DNA of 64,000 bases from the NCBI GenBank assembly GCA_025451235.1, contig JANWKT010000013.1, positions 145,317 through 209,316 of the forward strand. The letters run 5' to 3'. Source of the DNA: Flavobacteriales bacterium (GTDB lineage Bacteria > Bacteroidota > Bacteroidia > CAIKAF01). Positions 59,990-64,000 of the stretch are shown here, in pieces (position 1 is the first letter of the stretch; each line of letters starts with the position of its first letter). The notes beneath the pieces were generated by a model. That model ran no database searches. It was not told where the DNA came from and saw nothing but the letters and a program-made list of their open reading frames with translations. Both the position numbers and the translations under genes were made by a program.

Positions 59990-62233
59990 ATGAAAAAAAT
60001 CACCCTGTTTTTTGCCCTGGCATCTGTTCTTGTACTAAATGCCCAAGCTCCTTTCACCGTTACTTCACATAATGCGGTAGATATGGGCTGGTATGGCAGC
60101 TATGACCAATGGGCCCAATTCCCGGATGGTAGCCAAACCTATAGAAAAATTATTTTGCATTATACGATGGGATGCGCCACCGGAGGTTGCAGTCCTTGGG
60201 ATTATACTACCCAGATCCAATTGCGTCACAGGACCGGAGCAATGGACTCTACTTTACAACAACAGGCAACTTTCACTGTAAATGGTTCGGTGCTCGACTC
60301 TGTTCATTTTGATCTTACCACTACCTATACTACTTTTTATGATACGCTGGGAACTTCCACCGATTCAACTGCTAATGGAGTGATGACCATAGTTATCTAT
60401 GGAGATCCTCTGAATGCAACCACTCCCACCGATACGGTTTTGGGTTATCCGGTGAATTATTGGAATTATGAATTTGATAATACCGGGACCATCATTGATT
60501 CGAATTATGTATTTGCTGATTCATCCTGGTATGTTGGTTATTTACCTTACTACAATGTATTCGAAGTAATCGAGACTTACGAATTGGCCAGGGTGATCAC
60601 CCCTTACGGTGGAAATTTACCTATCACCTATGCTTTTACTCAGGATTTTGATGTCACTGATTTTGCACAACTCTTACAGGACTCTGTTGAAATTCGTGCA
60701 TTTTATTCAGGTTGGTCAAGTGGATTTAGTGCCACACTTGATTTTGAATTTTTCCCGGGAACACCAGCCAGAGATGTAGTGGATATAGAAACTATTTATA
60801 GAGGAGATTTTGGATATTCTACTTCCGCGAATTTTGAAGCCAATGTATTAGTGCCCAAAAATATGTACATCGATCCGGGAGTTTCTTCCGCTAAAATAAG
60901 AATGACAGCAACAGGTCATGGTTTTGATAATACTATTTATGCTGCAGAGTTTTATCCAGCTACTTATTATGTGAAAATAGATGGTAACCAAACACATTCT
61001 CAATTAAATTGGTTTGATGATTGTGGGTTCAATCCGATATACCCAGATTATGAAACAGGAAGTTCTTATGTACATACATGGTTATACGATCGTGCTAACT
61101 GGTGTCCGGGAACAAGAGCAGATGTTCATCAATTCAATATCACACCATACATTACAGCAAATGACACCGTAAATATTAACCTGGATTGGCAGAATTATAC
61201 CTGGAGTGGAGCACAACAGCCTTCTTATACCATCGATTGCCAATTAGTAGAATATGGTGCAGCGAATTTTACCAATGATGTGGAGTTAGTAGAAATTGTT
61301 GCCCCAACCGATAAAGATGAATATGCACGTCTGAATCCGATTTGTTCTACCCCAAGAGTAACTATCCGAAATTATGGAAGTGCTACGTTGACCAGTTGCG
61401 ATGTTGATTATCATATCGATGGAGGACCAACGGAAACTTTTCACTGGACCGGAAGTTTACCATTTATGGATACGGTAACGATCAATTTACCGATCACTAA
61501 TATTCCTGCATTTTGGACCACTGCTACCAACAATCATATTTTCAACGCTACGGTAAGAAACCCAAATGGGGTAACAGATCAGTACACTGCTAACAATGAT
61601 CTTATTTCTACTTATACAGATGTGCCCACATATACAGATGATATTATCATCAACTTCAGGACTAATCTGATGGGTTCTGAAAGTGCCTATCGTTTATTGG
61701 ATGGATCAGGAAATATAATTTTCCAACGAAGTGGTATGAGTAATTCAACTACCTATAATGATACTTTGCACCTGGAATGGGGATGTTATGTTTTTGAGAT
61801 GACGGATGCAGGTGATGATGGATTGTATTTTTATTATAACTCCGCCGGTACAGGTTTCTGTCGTTTAAAAAACGCAGATAACGGATCAACTTTCCGCACC
61901 TTCAAACCTAACTTTGGGGCTGGTTATACCGAATATTTTAAGGTGGGTTATTTATTTGATGTAGAAGAAACCGAAGTGCCAACAGAAATGTTGATCTATC
62001 CTAACCCAGGTTCTGGTATTTTCAATGTGGACCTGCTGGGTTTTGGAGCCGGAGATATTCAGGTTCATGTATACAACACGTTAGGTCAACTTGTATGGAA
62101 CCATGTGATCCATTCCGATAACGGAGATGAAATTGTTCCTGTGGATCTAACTCATGTAGCGGATGGGATGTACATTGTACGTGTATCAGGCAACGGGAAA
62201 TATGGTGCACAACAGTTGATCAAGAAGAATTAA
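59990..62233 (+). CDS. Secreted PNGase F-like protein with T9SS sorting domain
   Basis: The 747-residue product has a signal peptide (MKKITLFFALASVLVLNA). A region of about 400 residues resembles the two jelly-roll domains of peptide-N-glycosidase F: GCATGGCSPWDYTTQ (about 61-75; PNGase F has a Cys..Cys-x-x-WDR motif with the catalytic Asp), ARVITPYGG, GTPARDV, AAEFYPATYYV near 319 and YDRANWCPGTRADVHQFNIT (365-384). A CARDB-like region, a lectin-like strand region and a type A T9SS domain (YPNPGSGIFNVD...QQLIKKN) follow. PNGase F cleaves N-glycans from asparagine. Whether this protein is active is open, since one acidic position appears not to be kept. Confidence 0.78.
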   Translation: MKKITLFFALASVLVLNAQAPFTVTSHNAVDMGWYGSYDQWAQFPDGSQTYRKIILHYTMGCATGGCSPWDYTTQIQLRHRTGAMDSTLQQQATFTVNGSVLDSVHFDLTTTYTTFYDTLGTSTDSTANGVMTIVIYGDPLNATTPTDTVLGYPVNYWNYEFDNTGTIIDSNYVFADSSWYVGYLPYYNVFEVIETYELARVITPYGGNLPITYAFTQDFDVTDFAQLLQDSVEIRAFYSGWSSGFSATLDFEFFPGTPARDVVDIETIYRGDFGYSTSANFEANVLVPKNMYIDPGVSSAKIRMTATGHGFDNTIYAAEFYPATYYVKIDGNQTHSQLNWFDDCGFNPIYPDYETGSSYVHTWLYDRANWCPGTRADVHQFNITPYITANDTVNINLDWQNYTWSGAQQPSYTIDCQLVEYGAANFTNDVELVEIVAPTDKDEYARLNPICSTPRVTIRNYGSATLTSCDVDYHIDGGPTETFHWTGSLPFMDTVTINLPITNIPAFWTTATNNHIFNATVRNPNGVTDQYTANNDLISTYTDVPTYTDDIIINFRTNLMGSESAYRLLDGSGNIIFQRSGMSNSTTYNDTLHLEWGCYVFEMTDAGDDGLYFYYNSAGTGFCRLKNADNGSTFRTFKPNFGAGYTEYFKVGYLFDVEETEVPTEMLIYPNPGSGIFNVDLLGFGAGDIQVHVYNTLGQLVWNHVIHSDNGDEIVPVDLTHVADGMYIVRVSGNGKYGAQQLIKKN

Positions 62234-63420
62234 TAGAATCTCTTTCCTTCCCGTACCATTTTCCTCAATTGGGTACTTGCCCTGTATCTGTCTTCATGGT
62301 ATTCCGCATATAAACGGTCCATGGTATCGTGGCAATGTTGGATTCCCATTTCATCCGCCCATTTCAATAAACCTTTGGGATAATTCACTCCTTTGGTCAT
62401 CGCCAGGTCGATATCATCTCGGGTGGCTATATTCAGATACAAAGCATCCGCCGCTTCATTGATGAGCATGACCAAGATCCTCCAGGAAATATGTTGGCCC
62501 AGCTCTTCGTCTTTATTAGGTTCAGGTGCTATGGCCCCTTCTGAATAATCATAATATCCTTTTCCGGATTTACGGCCTAACCTTTTTGCTTCTACCATTC
62601 TTTTTTGTGTGAATGATGGTTTATACCTGGGATCATTCCAGAATTCTTTATAAACAGTTTCGGTAACGGTGTAATTGATATCATTGCCGATAAAATCCAT
62701 TAATTCAAATGGACCCATTTTAAATCCACCATAGGTTTTTACCGCCCAGTCGATAGTAGCAAAATCAGCAAATCCTTCTTCATAAATGCGGATGGCTTCA
62801 CCATAAAATGGACGTGCAATTCTGTTCACAATAAATCCAGGAGTATCTTTAGCGACAACAGTTACTTTTCCCCAGCTATCAATTATTTTTCGGGCATTGA
62901 CTAATATTTGGGGATCTGTATCTACTCCCGGTATAATTTCTACCAGGGGCATGATAGTAGCTGGATTAAAAAAATGAATGCCTACAAATCTTTGTGGTTG
63001 TAGGCAAGAGGCTGCAATGGCTGTAATGGATAAGGAAGAAGTATTGGAGGCAAGTATACAATCATCAGTTACGATCGACTCGATCTTTTCAAAGATCTCC
63101 TGCTTTACTTGCAAATTTTCTACGATCGCTTCAATAACCAAATTACATTCCTTAAAACTATCAAGGTGAGAAACAAAATGAATATTCTTTTTGATGGAAT
63201 CTGCTTTATCTCTGGAGATTTTTTCTTTTTCAACTAACCTGGAAAGATTTTTATCCAATCCTTGATGGAATTTATCAGAGGACCCAACGGCAGTATCATA
63301 GATCACCACTTCGTTACCTGCAGTTGCCGCTACTTCTGCAATCCCTGATCCCATGGCACCTGCGCCTATGATTCCTACTTTAGATTTGGTTGATAGTTGT
63401 TGGTTGATAGTTGTTGGCAT
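62230..63420 (-). CDS. 3-hydroxyacyl-CoA dehydrogenase (PaaH-like)
   Basis: The 396-residue enzyme oxidises 3-hydroxyacyl-CoA with NAD. The Rossmann motif KVGIIGAGAMGSGIAEVAA is at 14-32. VIEAIVENLQVKQEIF (about 95-110), the catalytic-site ASNTSSLSIT and VGIHFFNPATIMPLVEII (His near 147) follow, then two C-terminal helical domains. Length suits the PaaH or FadB-like stand-alone group with a second partial HAD domain. The first 12 residues (MPTTINQQLSTK) are encoded by the left arm of the repeat beside the S23 gene, and no other ATG precedes the Rossmann motif. Its stop overlaps that of the convergent PNGase F-like gene within TTAA. Confidence 0.93.
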   Translation of the reverse strand: MPTTINQQLSTKSKVGIIGAGAMGSGIAEVAATAGNEVVIYDTAVGSSDKFHQGLDKNLSRLVEKEKISRDKADSIKKNIHFVSHLDSFKECNLVIEAIVENLQVKQEIFEKIESIVTDDCILASNTSSLSITAIAASCLQPQRFVGIHFFNPATIMPLVEIIPGVDTDPQILVNARKIIDSWGKVTVVAKDTPGFIVNRIARPFYGEAIRIYEEGFADFATIDWAVKTYGGFKMGPFELMDFIGNDINYTVTETVYKEFWNDPRYKPSFTQKRMVEAKRLGRKSGKGYYDYSEGAIAPEPNKDEELGQHISWRILVMLINEAADALYLNIATRDDIDLAMTKGVNYPKGLLKWADEMGIQHCHDTMDRLYAEYHEDRYRASTQLRKMVREGKRFY

Positions 63421-63828
63421 TTTCTATTTGAGTTTGTCGTAATAATTGATAAATCCATTTAATAATTTTTTACAAGCCGTTATTTTTTCCAAGATTGTGT
63501 TGAGCATGGGCTCGTCAAAATAACCTTGATCGAATGCCAAATATAGTTGTGTTTCCAACTCAAACAAAGAACCTCGACTAATATGAAGAAATTGAATAGA
63601 TTCCTTGGTATGATTTCGACCGCACCCCTCAGCAATATTTGATGGGATAGAAATAGCGGCCTTTCTCATTTGTGCTGTTAACCCAAAGAGTTCCTCTTTT
63701 GGGAACTTCTTGGTTACATCATAAACTATTACAACCAAATTTCTGGATTCTTTCCAAACATCTAACTCAATATATGTTTTGTAGCCCATGTTTTGATCTA
63801 ACAACCAACAACTAACAACCAATAACAA
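63388..63828. mobile_element. Putative S23-gene element bounded by word-repeat inverted repeats
   Basis: The left arm (63388-63417) is two copies of GGTTGATAGTTGTT with trailing GG. The right arm (63799-63828), read on the other strand, is TTGTTATTGGTTGTTAG followed by TTGTTGGTTGTTAG. The arms pair as GTTGTTGG / CCAACAAC words. They enclose the S23 gene exactly, between the enoyl-CoA hydratase stop (63829) and the dehydrogenase start (63420). Whether the unit moves is inference; no transposase or target duplication was identified. Confidence 0.45.
63424..63789 (-). CDS. S23 / IVP four-helix-bundle protein
   Basis: The 121-residue protein matches the four-helix-bundle family first seen as the product of 23S rRNA intervening sequences, also related to the Avd proteins of diversity-generating retroelements. 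Pattern: LDVWKESRNLVVIVYDVTKKFPKEELFGLT near the N-terminus, QMRKAAISIPSNIAEGCGR (about 40-58), then FLHISRGSLFELETQL. The frame runs up to 63828, but the extra 13 residues are read from the repeat arm; ATG 63789 (MGYKTY) gives the family start. It interrupts an otherwise metabolic gene pair on the same strand. The molecular function of stand-alone members is unknown. Confidence 0.92.
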   Translation of the reverse strand: MGYKTYIELDVWKESRNLVVIVYDVTKKFPKEELFGLTAQMRKAAISIPSNIAEGCGRNHTKESIQFLHISRGSLFELETQLYLAFDQGYFDEPMLNTILEKITACKKLLNGFINYYDKLK

Positions 63829-64000
63829 TCATTCTCCTTTAAAAATGGGTTTCCGTTTTTCCAAAAATGCTTTTACTCCCTCTTTATGATCATGTGAATT
63901 AGAAGCTTCCTCCTGTAAGAGAGCTTCCAATTTTAATTGTTCCTGCAGATCGTTACTCAAGCCCTGGTTAATGGCTCTCTTGGTAAGACCCAAACCCATG
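63829..64000 (-). CDS. Enoyl-CoA hydratase/isomerase (PaaG-like), C-terminal part
   Basis: The frame enters from the right edge and ends at the stop 63829-63831. The visible 56 residues include LGLTKRAINQGLSNDLQEQL, then LEALLQEEASNSHDHKEGVKAFLEKRKPIFKGE. This is the characteristic end of crotonase-family enzymes, close to PaaG-type 1,2-epoxyphenylacetyl-CoA isomerases (ADHREGV.AFLEKR.P.FKG). Together with the PaaH-like and PaaI-like genes it hints at phenylacetate degradation, although general beta-oxidation cannot be excluded. The S23 gene follows after 39 bases. Confidence 0.88.
   Translation of the reverse strand, partial: MGLGLTKRAINQGLSNDLQEQLKLEALLQEEASNSHDHKEGVKAFLEKRKPIFKGE

Noticed and set aside
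63424-63789. Diversity-generating retroelement because of the Avd-like S23 protein
   Set aside because: No reverse transcriptase and no template/variable repeat pair were seen within the window.
63388-63828. Classical insertion sequence
   Set aside because: No transposase gene and no target-site duplication could be made out, so only a putative element is claimed.

Overview
The window comes from a member of the Bacteroidota. The evidence is a complete division and cell-wall (dcw) cluster in the Bacteroidota order, three proteins with type IX secretion (T9SS) C-terminal sorting domains, three PorE-like OmpA proteins, TonB-dependent receptors with carboxypeptidase-regulatory N-domains, promoters of the TTG-N19-TAnnTTTG type, and little sign of Shine-Dalgarno sequences. 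The DNA is AT-rich with GC-rich palindromic repeats between genes. The class or genus cannot be fixed from the sequence. No tRNA, rRNA, CRISPR array, prophage or transposase gene was seen.

Layout, left to right. 1-4430 (minus strand): the start of a GatB/YqeY-domain gene, a GT-C type membrane glycosyltransferase, a PrsW-like intramembrane protease and a lipoprotein, with REP-like palindromes between them. 4861-20757 (minus): the dcw operon mraZ-rsmH-ftsL-ftsI-murE-mraY-murD-ftsW-murG-murC-ftsQ-ftsA-ftsZ, with a probable MraZ operator overlapping the promoter and three palindromic insertions at internal junctions. 21186-22161: a lipoprotein and a cupin (DUF985). 22304-30842: a divergent locus encoding three secreted or exported proteins (two nucleases and a lamin-tail/Calx-beta protein) opposite a TonB receptor and a DUF5689 lipoprotein, probably for use of extracellular nucleic acid. 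30921-33201: an alpha/beta hydrolase, pdxJ and a CBS-domain protein. 33471-40353: three tandem TPR/PD40/OmpA proteins with the domain order of the T9SS component PorE. 40435-46429: a DEDDh exonuclease, a 2-oxoacid dehydrogenase E2, acylphosphatase, an M61 peptidase and, divergently, the E3 lpdA. 46526-55466 (plus): an exopolysaccharide cluster with asnB, a GT4, an OPX export protein, a Wzc-like kinase, rfbC, a WecA-like initiating transferase and a lytic transglycosylase. 55505-64000: an outer-membrane beta-barrel protein, NDH-2, a PaaI-like thioesterase, a secreted PNGase F-like protein, then 3-hydroxyacyl-CoA dehydrogenase, an S23 four-helix-bundle gene and the end of an enoyl-CoA hydratase. 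The PaaI/PaaH/PaaG-like trio suggests the edge of a phenylacetate or fatty-acyl CoA pathway.

The most unusual signal is the intergenic DNA. Several gaps hold long inverted repeats whose arms are built from short words repeated within the arm, with a different word at each place. One such pair flanks the S23 four-helix-bundle gene that sits between two CoA-pathway genes, and its left arm supplies the first codons of the downstream dehydrogenase. Two other copies share conserved outer ends around unrelated arms. Together with a 109-bp tandem repeat carrying palindromes and a GC-rich 250-bp island, these look like families of small mobile or recombining elements. Their link to the S23 protein is inference.
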